A stretch of DNA of 64,000 bases, from positions 1 through 64,000 of the forward strand of contig JAYMGJ010000221.1 in assembly GCA_037178675.1 (NCBI GenBank). The letters are read 5' to 3'. Source of the stretch: Scleroderma bovista. Its lineage: Eukaryota; Basidiomycota; Agaricomycetes; Boletales; Sclerodermataceae. The stretch's first letter is position 1, and every line of letters begins with the position of its first letter. The position numbers were made by a program, and so were the translations under genes. Shown here piece by piece: positions 37,266-48,231 of this stretch. The notes under the pieces are model-generated. The model had not been told where the DNA came from and did no database searches. It saw only the letters and a list, made by a program, of their open reading frames with translations.

Positions 37266-39057
37266 TTATCGCTCGACCTCCGTATAGGTCTTCACTACCT
37301 CCGATGGGTCATCCCCACTGTAGTTATCTACCTTCATGTCGTTCAGTCCCAGTTCTTCATTTTGTTGCCATGTCCTCTCGTACGTGTCAATCTCCATGTT
37401 TGGATCGGGGTCTGGCGCATACAGATTCTGCACGTACGAATTCGCCAGGGGGTCATCTAGAATCAAAGTGAACCCTTTCTCGGCGTTTGTAATCTATGCA
37501 AAATTTTCATTTCTTCCGTCTGTACAGAGGCCTAATGGCGAGTGACCCACCTCTTTTAACCGCTTCAAGAAATCTTGGAAATTTCGCCGATCTTCATCAA
37601 CCATCGTGGTAGAGTCCCCTACCGTGTATACTTTCTCCGATAGTTCTTCATGAACTTGCTCTAAGATACCCTCTACTGTCGTAAATCTTCCGCCCAGCGT
37701 GCCTGGCTGCAATGCCAGGTCGATCTCCGGAATCGTCAAGCCACACGTCTCACTCTTGCGACAACTCAAAGTCAGACAAAATGGTGCAAAAGAAGAAATA
37801 ACTCGACCTTTAAAATATCTCTACTTAGGTCCTCTCGATCCTCTACCTTCAATGTGATTCTCTTTCCTTTCTCAGAAATTGCCGCACCAGACTTGACTTC
37901 GTTATCACGGTATCCACAATTATCGCAGTTTGTTGACATGATCAATGTGTCCTTAGCTAGCATTAACGCCGTGCTGGAGATCAGTCATATGTAGGGCATA
38001 CCTTAAAGTATGGAATTGATACCTTCTTCATTCGTGTCACAAGTGGGCGTCCACACCGCGAGCATATGCCTGGGAACTCATATATCTCTTCATCCGGCCC
38101 CTCGGCACCTTCTCCTTCAGGCTCTTTCATTTCACTAGGAATCCCATTCGATTCGGCCGAAGGTTCTTCTTCTGGAGGAAGCAGCCCCAATGCGCGGTTC
38201 TGTACGATATTTCTTGCATACGCCTTGAATGTCCACTTGGGGTCCGATACATTCTCGAGGAACTCGACAAAGGACCTCCCAGATGGGTCGTCAAACTTGA
38301 TTGTAATCATCCTCTTGACGGGGTCGTCTTTATTCTTAGTCTTGTTAGCTGTTTTCGCCATCTCGTCGCCCCCTTCATCTTTGGCATCCTCTTCTGGATC
38401 GTCTAGTATTTCTTTAATTCCTTCGATGATTTCTTGAATCCTCGTATACGCCACCTCATCCTGTATCCGCCTCAAAGGCTGGGAAAGACCCAGGTCAGAA
38501 ACGATATCGCGTAAGAGACCCTCCACAGTCGTAAGTTTGCCGTGCATAGGCGGGAGCTGAAGTTCGAAATCAGGTATCTCGATAGTACATGCCTCCGAAC
38601 GCACGATCTGGCGATCGAGGTCAGTACGATGTAGTATCTTGAGAGTGTATAGGACACCCTCCGCTAGACATTATGCATCAGACGATATGTTGGGAATGTC
38701 TCGAATTATTAGGGAAATGGACGCACGTCGGACAGCCCCTACAGACTGGACTTCGTTATTCGTTGCACCGCAGTGTTCGCATCGGAAGCTAGCCACGATG
38801 ACTTCCTTGATGTATGGGATTGATGTGAGCATCATTCGAGTAACTCCCTGAGGTCATAGATCACAATTAGTAGGCCTTAGCGTCTACTATTGAAGACGGG
38901 GACATCTTACCTGTTCCCCACACTTCATGCAGAGCGATTCGATTTCTTCGAGAGGCCTGTCTTCTTGGGATTTGCTTTCCACAGCAGTGCCATCTGGAAC
39001 TGCGTCCGCCTTCTCGGCGAGTTTTCCAATGGTAGGAAAGAACGGGTCCTGGGACAT
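37266..39057 (-). CDS. ZPR1: Zinc-finger protein Zpr1
   Basis: Tandem C4 zinc-finger chaperone; in yeast Zpr1 assists folding of eEF1A, and in animals it binds receptor tails and SMN. Six exons (39057-38911, 38847-38727, 38663-38002, 37951-37808, 37754-37551, 37493-37266) join in frame to 501 residues. Two ZPR1 modules are evident. First zinc finger: CMKCGEQ..CEHCG, followed by [20 protein letters not shown] and [14 protein letters not shown]. Second: [22 protein letters not shown], followed by [38 protein letters not shown] and [20 protein letters not shown]. The C-terminus is acidic with [13 protein letters not shown]. The full two-module architecture and the length are normal. Confidence 0.97.
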
Positions 39058-39318
39058 GGCTGCCAGAGTCGATTGTGAAACAACGATCTGTCACTGATTG
39101 AGCTCACAAGTGACTGGCCAGTGGTGTAGACAAATAAATCTTCGATTTATAGCGTAGGTTAGTCTCCCCGAGGCAGACCAAAGATTCGATAGAAGACAAT
39201 CGTTCCCTCTGGCGTAGGTATTGATAAGATCAAGTAGTACGTAGTAGTAGAGCTTACATATTGCCCAAAAAAGGCAGCCAAGTACATCCGCATCCCATTA
39301 CAAATGATAAATCACGAT

Positions 39319-40393
39319 TTACTGTACTTTCCGCCTACGTTCCACATCTTTCTTTGTCAATCGGGTTCCCATTATTACGTCCCAGTGAATGAAGAAAGGC
39401 TGTGCAAAGTTGTATTTCATTCCAATAGCCTGGGAACGATTAAGCAATGGAAATCCATATGTCATGCCAAATATTCGCACCTGATGATGGATATCATGAT
39501 ACTCTGTATCATTTTTGCTGAGCCAACGCATTGGGTCATATGTAAATTGATATCCAGAGTGCTGATGTACTCCCTTCAATGTAGAAAAGGTAAATAGAAT
39601 CAGATTCTGTCGAGGGGCCAACCGAGCTATCAAGCTAGCTATGATGGACCCAAGCATGTCCAGTAAGAACCCTTCAACCAAATGGTTGTACGCGGCACCG
39701 TAGGCGTAGGGAACATACAACCTGTGGTGGACAGAATGGATGTGCTTATAAAGAAACTTGCTCAAATGCATCATCCGGTGGCCGAAATACATCCAAGTAT
39801 CAAAAATAAGCCTACTGACTATGAGAATGGGTATGCCAGGGAGAACTCTAATGCACTTACAAAGCCAGGATGAGTTGAGAAACCGGAATGATCCACCAGT
39901 AAAGCCAATAGGCGATATCCCCTTTGTGGAGTGCAAGTATCCTGACCAACGGCTCCGGAACAAACCTCGGCCGAATCAAACAGACCAGTGCACGTTCCAT
40001 TACTGCCAATTGCCTTTCACAACGGGAAAGTGGAATGCCTGACGCGTCATCCAGGAGGATTAAACCGGCCACAATTTGTATAACGTGCTGTGAGACGACA
40101 GAGGATATGACTTCTGAGCGCGACACCATGTTACGGGACTTAATCTCGTCTGGTTCGTGAATGCGGTATGGGTCGAGCCATTTCCATCCGGAGTGGTCAA
40201 GGAGGTCGAAGGCGACGGACATAGTCCAAAATGCGATAACGGGAGTGATCAATGCCAATACAGCATCTGGCATATTGCCCACCAGATTCTCCCGCGCAGC
40301 GAAGTAGAAAGGGATTTCAGAAGAGTGCGTGTTTGCCTCCAAACCGGCTAGGGTCAATCTACAAGTCGCGTTTGAAAACACATGATAAGACAT
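39319..40393 (-). CDS. Sphingolipid C4-hydroxylase-like, array copy 1
   Basis: Di-iron ER membrane hydroxylase of the SUR2 type (fatty-acid hydroxylase superfamily), which converts dihydrosphingosine/dihydroceramide to the phyto-form. Three exons (40393-39861, 39811-39481, 39429-39319) give 324 residues. All three histidine boxes are present: HRMMH after LIFDTWMYFG, HSVHH in YKHIHSVHHRLYVPYAYG, and HDIHH in EYHDIHHQ. The third box is cut by intron 2 just after HHQ, as in every copy. Several hydrophobic stretches (VLALITPVIAFWTMSVAFDL, IAYWLYWWIIPVSQLILAL) are membrane segments. The C-terminus GTRLTKKDVERRRKVQ ends basic without a KKxx signal. First of six related units to 51.4 kb. Exact substrate is inferred from family only. 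Confidence 0.88.
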
Positions 40394-41737
40394 GCTTGAG
40401 AGCGAGAATAGCGGCTCCGTAGAAAATGTGGCGCACAGTGCATTTACGATGAAAAACCGGCCAGGTTTAAATACTTGATGTCCTCCCAGTTTATGTCCCG
40501 GTCATCGAAATAACAGGAGTAAGGGACGGACTAGCCGTGTTCCGGCCTTCAGGAAGACATGACAAGGCCGAAATTGATGTGAAACGGTGCCTACACACCA
40601 AGCTTTATTCGTAGTACTTGGGGTCAATGCTATGGCCTTGGAAGGTCAGAGTCACAAAGTATCAGCGTGACACCACCAGGCATGCAATCACTGATTGCAC
40701 AGGCACGAAAAATTCACTTCCCTATGACATTAGTATAACAGTTTCAGGCACAGATAGAATGGGAGTTCGTCTCATAGATTTTTCCACAGAACAAGCACTG
40801 GTGAGGGCACGGTTTGCTGTTGCATTAACAAAACACCGGAGCGGAATGTCTGAAGCAATATGCACCTTACTACGTCCTCTACGCGAAGGTACTCCACTTG
40901 TAAGAACAAAATCCCCTCAGGACAGTCTCTGGACAGTTGAGGCGAATCAGGGTCGCGGATATAGTGTGAACGGAGACATTGAAATGGATATTGCATACCA
41001 CAGGCACCTGGGCGAGCATGCGATCAGCATGGTGCTATCATTGAGAGTTCCGCACCTGACCAGTGTCGATAATTTCAAAGGGGCTATTCAGCCACCCAAG
41101 TCAACCAGGTTTCACGTCCTCCGGTGTTGGGATGACGGTCATTGAAGGTAAGTAAGGGACTCACGGTCAGATGGTCTTGAGTTCTTTGCTGACTCTCACC
41201 TGTTGCGCCTAGTCGATATCGTCCTTGGAGTCCTCGGTCATACTAGTACTTGGCGCACTTATTCCGATCTGGTGTAGTCAAGTTGTGTAGTTCTGCGGGA
41301 AATTCCAAGTGTCTGCGGCGCAGACACAAAGTTGGAATTTCGTGGTATGTTGATGGGCCGCCATGTGGCGCGTCAGGCCGCCAGCAACCCGCCGCCGTGT
41401 GGTTGACCCACACAGATTTTGGCCCGGGCCAAGACGCGATGGATCAGATGCGTTCCTAGTGACACGAAGGAAGCTGCGCATGTGGGTTTCCCTTGTTTCA
41501 ACTTGGGACCACTTTGGAAATATGTTGCACGCAGGAGTCCGAGTCTCAACTTCAAGATCTCACCGTGGCTCCTGTCCTATGTATGTTCTATATATGTTTT
41601 GCTGGCACCATGAGGTGCGTAGCGCTGCCCTACTATTCACCTTGTTTACAAGGTCACTGCGACTGGAAAATGGGACACTTTTTCGTCATCCGCGAATATC
41701 ATGAACACCCATTTTTTGTTAAAAGACTAGCGTTGAT
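40394..41737. other. Spacer between array copies 1 and 2
   Basis: Contains the copy 1 promoter and copy 2 3' flank. A plus-strand frame of 175 codons (40618-41145) has no recognised motif and I do not call it a gene. Contains one of two copies of the 14-bp palindrome TTGGCCCGGGCCAA (41419-41432). Confidence 0.4.
41419..41432. repeat. Palindrome TTGGCCCGGGCCAA, copy A
   Basis: Perfect 14-bp palindrome in an extended shared block TTTTGGCCCGGGCCAA followed by A/G then ACGCGA, seen again at 45177-45190. Both sites lie in spacers of the hydroxylase array. Confidence 0.7.
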
Positions 41738-42823
41738 TCACTGTATTTTTTGTCGCTGTACTTCAATATCTTTTCTCGTCCGTCGAGTGCCCATTATCAC
41801 ATCCCAGTGATTAAAGAAAACCTGAGAAAAGTTGAATTTCATTCCAATGGCCTAGTCGGAATCCGTTAGCTTTGCAACCCAGTCACGCCAAACATTCACA
41901 CCTGATGATGAATATCGTGATACTCTGCATCATTTTCGCTGAACCAACGGACTGGGTCATACGGGAACTGATATCCAGAGTGCTGGTGAACCCCCTTCAA
42001 TGTACCGCAGGTAAAGAATACAAGTTTCTCGCGGGTAGTTAACCCGACCACAGAAATGGCCACAAAAGCCCCTGCCATATCCAAGAATGCTTCAACCGCA
42101 TGGTTGTACGCGGAACCACAGGCGTAGGGAACATACAGCCTGTGATGGACAGAATGGATATGCTTGTAAAGGAATTTGTTCATATGCATCGCCCGGTGGA
42201 CAAAATACATCCAAGTATCGAATATAAGCCTGCTGGAAGTGAGAAGGAGCACTCTAAGAAGAGTTCACGTGCACTTACGTTACAAAGATGAGTCGAGAAA
42301 CAGGGATAATCCACCAGTACAGCCAATAGGCGATCTCCCCTTTGTAGAATGCTAACATGCAGGTCACCGGATTGGGAACAAATTCCTGTTGGGCGAAACC
42401 TAGCAGTGCACTTTCCATTGCTTCCAACTCCCTCACGTTGAGGGAAAGTGGGATTTTTGGCGCATCATCAACGAAGATTGAACCGATGACAATTTGCATA
42501 GCTTGCTGTGAGACGATAGTAAAAATGACTTCTGAGCGAGATACCAGGTTGCGAGATTTAATTTCGTCTGGCTTGTGAATGCGATACGAGCTGAGCCATT
42601 TCCATCCGGAGTAATCGAGAAGGGTATAGGCAAGGCAAACAATCCAGAATGCGATGGCAGGGGTAATCAAAGCCAGGATGGCATCTGGTACATCCCCTAC
42701 AAGATTTTCACGGGCAGCGAAGTAAAAGGGGAATGCGAGAGACAGGTTTGCATCAAACCCAGCCTTGGCCATGAATGGGGAACAAGTCATGGTTGAGGCT
42801 GCACGAGCAAACATGCTATGCAA
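41738..42823 (-). CDS. Sphingolipid C4-hydroxylase-like, array copy 2
   Basis: SUR2-type hydroxylase. Three exons (42823-42279, 42229-41902, 41851-41738) give about 328 residues. Histidine boxes intact: HRAMH (TWMYFVHRAMHMNKF), HSVHH (YKHIHSVHHRLYVPYACG), HDIHH (EYHDIHHQ). Closest in sequence to copy 1 (PFYFAARENLVG, RIHKPDEIKSRNLVSRSEV). Exon 2 is 328 nt against 331 in the others because intron 1 ends CAGCAG; using the first CAG restores 331 nt and adds one residue, so this is a natural NAGNAG site. Exon 3 reads FSQVFFNHWD where sisters have FSQPFFIHWD or similar, changing a Pro next to the third box; the effect is unknown. Diverges from copy 3. Confidence 0.86.
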
Positions 42824-43750
42824 ATAGTTAGAATCGGAACAAATCGCATATACGGCTGGTTTGGGACGAGGGGCAAAATAGAAACCGGTAATTATCCATC
42901 CAACTGTGAGATGGTTTGACCCTTATCTTCGGCTACTGGGAAAAACATTGAGACGAGGGACGGGACAGTGCGGATGAACAAAGAATGTGTTCAAATAAAA
43001 CCGAAGTAAGAGAGCAGGAAAGGCCCGGAGAGTGAGATATGATCAGAGAGACAGATAGGAACAGAGCACCCGTAAGAATTAACCGACGGAGGACTCCGGT
43101 CGAGATTACCACATAGAGTCAGCGAAACCCGCAGAACGACGACGCAAGGGATCAAAATGGACTCCAAGGAAGATAGTCGTTCTTTCTCGACTAGACGCAA
43201 CAGTCAAGTTCGAAGTGAGAGTCAGCAAAGAGCTAAAGACCATCTTTACAACAGGGCCGTGAGTAATCTTCAACGACCATTATCGACATCGTAGGTACGT
43301 ACCGGAACTCTCAGTGATAGCGTACTGTTGACCCCAAGATGCCCCTTGGAAGCACGTGGGGTCACCTGAGGTTCCCCTTTGAAAAAGCATTGAAGACATT
43401 CTGAGCCTCTTGAAACAGGTGGTCACTGGTGCAAGAAGGCTTCTGCTTCCCGTCGCCAAATAGCCGCCGAAATCATTCGTCCAGCCAGTTTCCTCATTTC
43501 TTACATCACCTACAAGGCCTTACATTGCCGCGGCCCGCAACAGTTTTGTTTTCCGGCAAAAACTTTGCATTTGCCAGTTGTATAACGATGTCAACGGGCC
43601 TTGTATGGCTCGATGGATATTATATATGGCTCCCATCGACTTGGTTCCATTTCGACTTGTCGTATAGGCCGCTACATACATTGTTGGCCAGTACAGTAAG
43701 CTCTGCTCTTCTAGACTCCTATCCGGTTTGGTAGCAAGGCAGCCGCAAAC
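42824..43750. promoter_or_regulatory. Divergent intergenic region between array copies 2 and 3
   Basis: 927 bp between divergent start codons of copy 2 (-) and copy 3 (+); must contain both promoters. No other coding signal. Confidence 0.45.
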
Positions 43751-44804
43751 ATGACTCTGGCACTGTCCACAGGCGGCCTACGAACAAAATTTTCATCTCC
43801 TGCAATCCCCTTTTACTTCGTTACTCGCAAGAATCTCGTTGGAGATGTACCAGACACCGTACTGTCTTTGGTTGCCCATCATATCGTGTTCTGGATACTA
43901 TGCGTCGCTTTCGATTTTCTCGACCGCTGCAGATGGAAATGGCTCGACCGCTATCGTGTTCACGAGCAAGACGAGATTAAGTCTCGTAACCTGGTGTCTC
44001 GCTCCGAAGTCATAGTTACTGTCACCTTACAGCAAGCCTTGCAAACTGCGGTTGGGCTAATGATCCTGGATGACGTGCCTGGCATCCCACTCTCCCGCTG
44101 TGAAAGGGAGCTAGAAGCAATGGAAAATACACTGCCAGACCTTGCGCAGCTTAGGTTTATTCCAAAACTGCTGGCCAGTATGCTAGCGTTCCACAAAAGG
44201 GATATCGCCTATTGGGTGTACTGGTGGATCATTCCAATTTCCCAACTCATTCTGGCAATGTAAGTGCATTCAAGTTCTCCCTGTGATACTCGTTCTGACA
44301 ACCAACAGGATTATTTTGGATACCTGGACATATTTCAGCCACCGGATGTCACACATGAACAAATTTCTTTACAAACACATTCATGCTGTCCACCACAGGC
44401 TATATGCTCCCTATGCCTTTGGTGCTTTGTACGGCCATGTGGTTGAAGGGCTCATGCAAGACATCTCGGGCTCTCTCGTAGCTAGCTTTGTGGCTGGATT
44501 GACTCCTCGACAAAATCTGGTTTTCTTTACCTTCTCGGTGGTCAGGGTTATTGACCAGCACTCCGGATATCGATTGCCGTATAACCCACTGGGTTGGTGG
44601 AGCAAGAATGACGCAGAGTATCATGCTATTCATCATCAGGTAGCATCACATGTTGTCAGCCTGGACCTCAGCTAATCATATTGTTCACAGGCTAGCGGGA
44701 TGAAGTACAACTTTTCGCAGCCGCTTTTTATTCACTGGGACGTGCTAATGGGCACTCGGATGACAAGAAAAGACCTCGAAGAACGAAGACGGAAAAAGCA
44801 GTGA
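43751..44804 (+). CDS. Sphingolipid C4-hydroxylase-like, array copy 3 (inverted)
   Basis: The only plus-strand member of the array. Exons 43751-44259, 44309-44639 and 44691-44804 give 317 residues. Histidine boxes: HRMSH (TWTYFSHRMSHMNKF), HAVHH (YKHIHAVHHRLYAPYAFG), HAIHH (EYHAIHHQ). The array-typical blocks FYFVTRKNLVGDVPDTV, WKWLDRYRVHEQDEIKSRNL and FFTFSVVRVIDQHSGYR are present. Exon 3, both introns and the 3' flank are nearly identical to those of copies 4 and 5, so this unit arose by a recent inverted duplication. The Ser in HRMSH replaces a usually hydrophobic residue but the histidines are kept, so activity is plausible. Confidence 0.86.
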
Positions 44805-44845
44805 ATCAGAACATTCTATCCTATTTACTGTACCAGTCGAGGCCC
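44640..44845 (+). repeat. Inverted repeat arm A (copy 3 intron 2, exon 3 and 3' flank)
   Basis: Reads the same as the reverse complement of about 48026-48231, covering intron 2 (both end in GCTAATCATATTGTNCACAG), exon 3 and the 3' flank (TCAGAACATTCTATCCTATT, then TTACTGTAC). Similarity falls off after the GCTAGGGCC/TAGCTGCGG region. Copy 4 shares intron 2 and exon 3 but less of the flank. Confidence 0.8.
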
Positions 44846-45635
44846 TAGCTGCGGATAACTGAGAAAAGGAGCAAGGATCATTTGGGTTCTGTCAACAGTA
44901 GCAGGACTGCGGTGCGAATGTAAGTAATTAGATCTTTAGACGTGAATTTTCTGCATAAAAGTAGTCCGGCCAGTACGTGACTGGTGATCCATTTCCTCAG
45001 TAATGTTTGCTGAAGTTCTAGTAGACCCGTCTCGATGATATAGTATCTGAGCCTGTATATATTCGACGTATGGTGACGCGTGATCATTATCTGTCAGATT
45101 GTCTATGAAATGGCTTCCCTAGGATCACCTCGCGACAGTCCAAACTGAATCTCGACCTCCTCCGTCGGTTAATTTTTTGGCCCGGGCCAAAACGCGACGC
45201 GCGGAGAAAGAGGCGACGAGGGCGCAGATCATCTGGCAACCATCGGTGTGAACAAAGATGCCACAGACCACATTTACCTGAACGTCCCTGCGATCGAGCT
45301 CACGCAAGCCTCCTCCGAACCCTCACCGCCCCGCCGTCGGAAATACTACTGCACTACAGTACCCGGACATCAGACGGCTGATCCGATCTTTCTTTTTGAG
45401 GGTGTTACATGGGTCCCTCAGGCTCCGAGTCTCGCGACTCCTGCCACATCAGAGGCATTTAGGTACACGTGTAACTCGGTATGAGAAATAATTATGTTTG
45501 AAGGGCCAATCACTGGCATACGCATCACAGTCCTGCCGTTCACGCAATCCAGATGATCCCCTTCTTGCGTACACCCTTTCTCTTGTTCATCCGCAGCTAG
45601 TCCCCCAGGTACTGATAGCACAGAAATGTTATGAT
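44805..45635. other. Spacer between array copies 3 and 4
   Basis: Tail-to-tail spacer. Contains palindrome copy B (45177-45190) and inverted repeat arm A at its left end. No gene seen. Confidence 0.4.
45177..45190. repeat. Palindrome TTGGCCCGGGCCAA, copy B
   Basis: Second perfect copy; see 41419-41432. Followed by AAACGCGACGCG. Confidence 0.7.
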
Positions 45636-46651
45636 TCACCGTGTTTTTCGTCTCCGTTCTTCGATGTCCTTCCTTGTTATTCGAGTGCCCATTATCACGT
45701 CCTAGTGAATAAAAAGCGGCTGCGAAAAGTTGTACTTCATCCCGCTAGCCTGTGCACAATATGATTAGCTGGGATCCAGATTGACAACATCTGAAACTAC
45801 CTGATGATGAATACTAGCATGATACTCTGCGTCATTCTTGCTCCACCAACCCAGTGGATTATACGGAAATCGATATCCGAAGTGCTGGCCAATAACCCTG
45901 ACCACCGAGAAGGTAAAGAAAACCAGATTTTGTCGAGGAGTCAACCCAGCCACAGAGCTAGCTACGAGAGAGCCCATGACGTCTTGTATGAGCCCTTCAA
46001 CCACAAGGCTGGCCGTACAAAGCACCACAGGAATATGGAGCACATAACCTATGATGGGCAAAATGGACATGTTTGTAAAGAAACATGTTCATATGAAATA
46101 TCCAATGGCCGAAATACATCCAGGTATCGAAAATGAGCCTGATGACCGTATGAGTGTGCACCGTTAAGAGGGATGGAATGCACTTACATTGCCAGGATGA
46201 GTTAATCCACAAGTACACCCAATAAGTAATCTCTATTGTAGAATGCCAGCATACTGATCAGCGGGTTCGGAATAAACTTAAGCTGAACAAAACCCAGCAG
46301 TACACTTTCCATTGCTTTCAGTTCGCTTTCACAGCGGGAGAGGGGGATGCCAGGCATGTCATCTAGGAAGATTAAACCGAGCACAGTTTGCATGACTTGC
46401 TGTGAGACGACGGAAAATATGACTTGTGCATGAGACACCAAGTTACTACGAGGCCGCCGAGAGTTACCCTCGTAAACGTGGTATTTGTCAAGCCATGTCC
46501 ACCCGTCGGAGTGGTCGAAGATATCGAAAGCAAGCAACAAGATCCAGTAGACAATATGATGGACAACCAAAGACAATACGACGTCCGGTACACCTCCAAC
46601 TGACACTGTTCGAGTTGCCACACTACAACCATGCGTCTTACAATCCAACAT
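45636..46651 (-). pseudogene. Sphingolipid C4-hydroxylase-like, array copy 4, dead
   Basis: Clear sister of copies 3 and 5 with several lesions. (1) The N-terminus has lost the IPFYF block; the remnant reads VATRTVSVGGVPDVVLSLVV. (2) At about 46205-46235 a small deletion shifts the frame before the conserved YWVYWWIIP segment and gives a stop. (3) The middle of exon 2 is rearranged: TWMYFGHWIFHMNMFLYKHV and HFAHHRLCAPYSCGALYGQ are followed by a frame break near 46010. (4) One codon (AGT) is inserted into the third histidine box, changing YHAIHH to YHASIHH (about 45810). (5) In exon 3 the Trp of FIHWD is TAG (about 45702). Intron 2 is almost identical to those of copies 3 and 5. Non-functional. 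Confidence 0.9.
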
Positions 46652-46894
46652 TCCCTTGCTTGCAAAGCAAGGGTTCTGGGAGAACGTTATTTCGTGAGAA
46701 CCTTGCCGGTTTGGAAAGTGTTCCCTTTTCTGGACGAGCGTGAGAAATAGGAAGTTTGCCCCTTTTTGGAGAGGTCGTCTCGAGCCCTAGCGCTATTCGC
46801 TTTCGCCTAGGTTCTTCCATTCTTTCTTGCGTCTCTCCATCATACTCTCTCGTCCTCGCCATCTTCTTCCCTCAAGTTTCGCTACCTCCCTCTT
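46652..46894. other. Junction of dead copy 4 and Helitron fragment
   Basis: Short junction; minus-strand frame shows no homology I recognise. The duplication or insertion boundary probably lies here. Confidence 0.35.
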
Positions 46895-47530
46895 TCACTT
46901 CTTCTCCATTGCTCTTTCATTTCTATGTCGAGTTCTTTTACATAATTGATTATCTTCTGCAAGTAGTTGCAAGCTATGTGGTGATTGGAATATTTTGGCA
47001 TTGAAATCCCTCAGTAGTCGTATGGTTGATTTACCTGAACTCTGTGAGAGTGCGACATAGAGGTTGGACAGACTAAGGCCCCTGTAGGTGGTTTTGCTAT
47101 ATCCACTACAATGTACAGGATTGTTTGACCTTTCGACTGATAGAATGTGTATGGATGCTGCCATAACAGGAAAATGACCATTCACTGTGGTTGTTTTGAC
47201 AACTTGCACTTGCCACATGGACTTTGTAGCAAGTTCAACAGGTATGATGGCTTCATCTAGACCTTCTAGTGGCATGGCCTGCATGTGCTCTAACTTCACC
47301 AAGAGGTACAGTGGTACACTCTTCAACAAAACTTCTCATTCCTCCTCTGAGTAACTTTCCCCAGAGTGCAGTATTATGTCCATGATAGTTCTGGCATTCC
47401 ATGTGCACTGTTTGTCTGTCTCCATGTAAGTTGTAGTAACCATCACCTTTGTTCAAATACTTTGAGCTTGTGCTTTTGCCATCGCTGGCCATCTGAGAAC
47501 ATGAACTAGTAATGTTGCAAGGCAATTCCC
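46895..47530 (-). mobile_element. Helitron/PIF1-like helicase remnant
   Basis: The minus strand encodes the C-terminal part of a Helitron-type PIF1-family helicase: VPLYLLVKLEHMQAMPLEGL, DEAIIPVELATKS, then GLSLSNLYVALSQSSGKSTI, RLLRDFNAKIFQSPHSLQLL and AEDNQLCKRTRHRNE. In intact agaricomycete elements the YAFTDYRSQGQTI motif precedes the LSLFNLYVALSRSSG block; here it is replaced by unrelated sequence, so the helicase is broken. No Rep domain or terminal hairpin was found. It lies between dead copy 4 and copy 5. Confidence 0.7.
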
Positions 47531-48066
47531 TCCAGCCAGAGGTGAGTGACCTACATAACTCACAATCTTGTTACCTCTAACTACAAACAGCTCTATTGCA
47601 TGGAGCAATTCTACTGCACTTACCAATGTTCGCCTTGGCTACAGACACTGCAGATGTTATAAGGCAGATAGTACAGGGAAATACCACTTGAAGAGGTCAA
47701 TAGTACTAGTAGTAGTACTATATACACACTGGGGATTTCAAGATTTTCTGACTGTTTATAGTGCATTGAAAATGACAAATGATAGTTTTAAATTTTACTT
47801 TCACATTTTACATACTACTCATGTTCTGTAAATAAGATGCCAGGCATCTATGACAGCTGATGATGTTGAGTTTGATCATGATCAAAGGCATTTGATTACA
47901 TAGTTCGATGCAGAAAATAGTTTATGTCTAATGATCTAATTATTTGCATACGTGCCAAAGTCTTGTAATGCACGCAACCTAGATGATGCTCTCCTTGCAT
48001 ACACCCCCCCTCACATCCGCAGCTAGGCCCTCGACTAGTACAGTAAATAGGATAGAATGTTCTGAT
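47531..48066. other. AT-rich spacer before array copy 5
   Basis: Probably residual Helitron flank followed by the 3' flank shared with copies 3 and 4 (from about 47990). A (TAG)n-like tract, TAGTACTAGTAGTAGTACTA, lies near 47700. No gene. Confidence 0.4.
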
Positions 48067-48231
48067 TCACTGCTTTTTCCGTCTTCGTTCTTCGAGGTCT
48101 TTTCTTGTCATCCGAGTGCCCATTAGCACGTCCCAGTGAATAAAAAGCGGCTGCGAAAAGTTGTACTTCATCCCGCTAGCCTGTGTACAATATGATTAGC
48201 TGGGATCCAGACTGACAACATCTGAAACTAC
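48026..48231 (-). repeat. Inverted repeat arm B (copy 5 intron 2, exon 3 and 3' flank)
   Basis: Reverse-complement partner of 44640-44845; see that entry. The exon 3 sequences differ by very few bases. Confidence 0.8.

Noticed and set aside
40618..41145. 175-codon plus-strand frame in the array spacer
   Set aside because: No motif, no splice-linked neighbour and no resemblance to the flanking genes; length alone is weak evidence.
46756..47004. Plus-strand hydrophobic frame as a membrane peptide gene
   Set aside because: It is antisense to the Helitron helicase fragment and only reflects pyrimidine-rich sequence.
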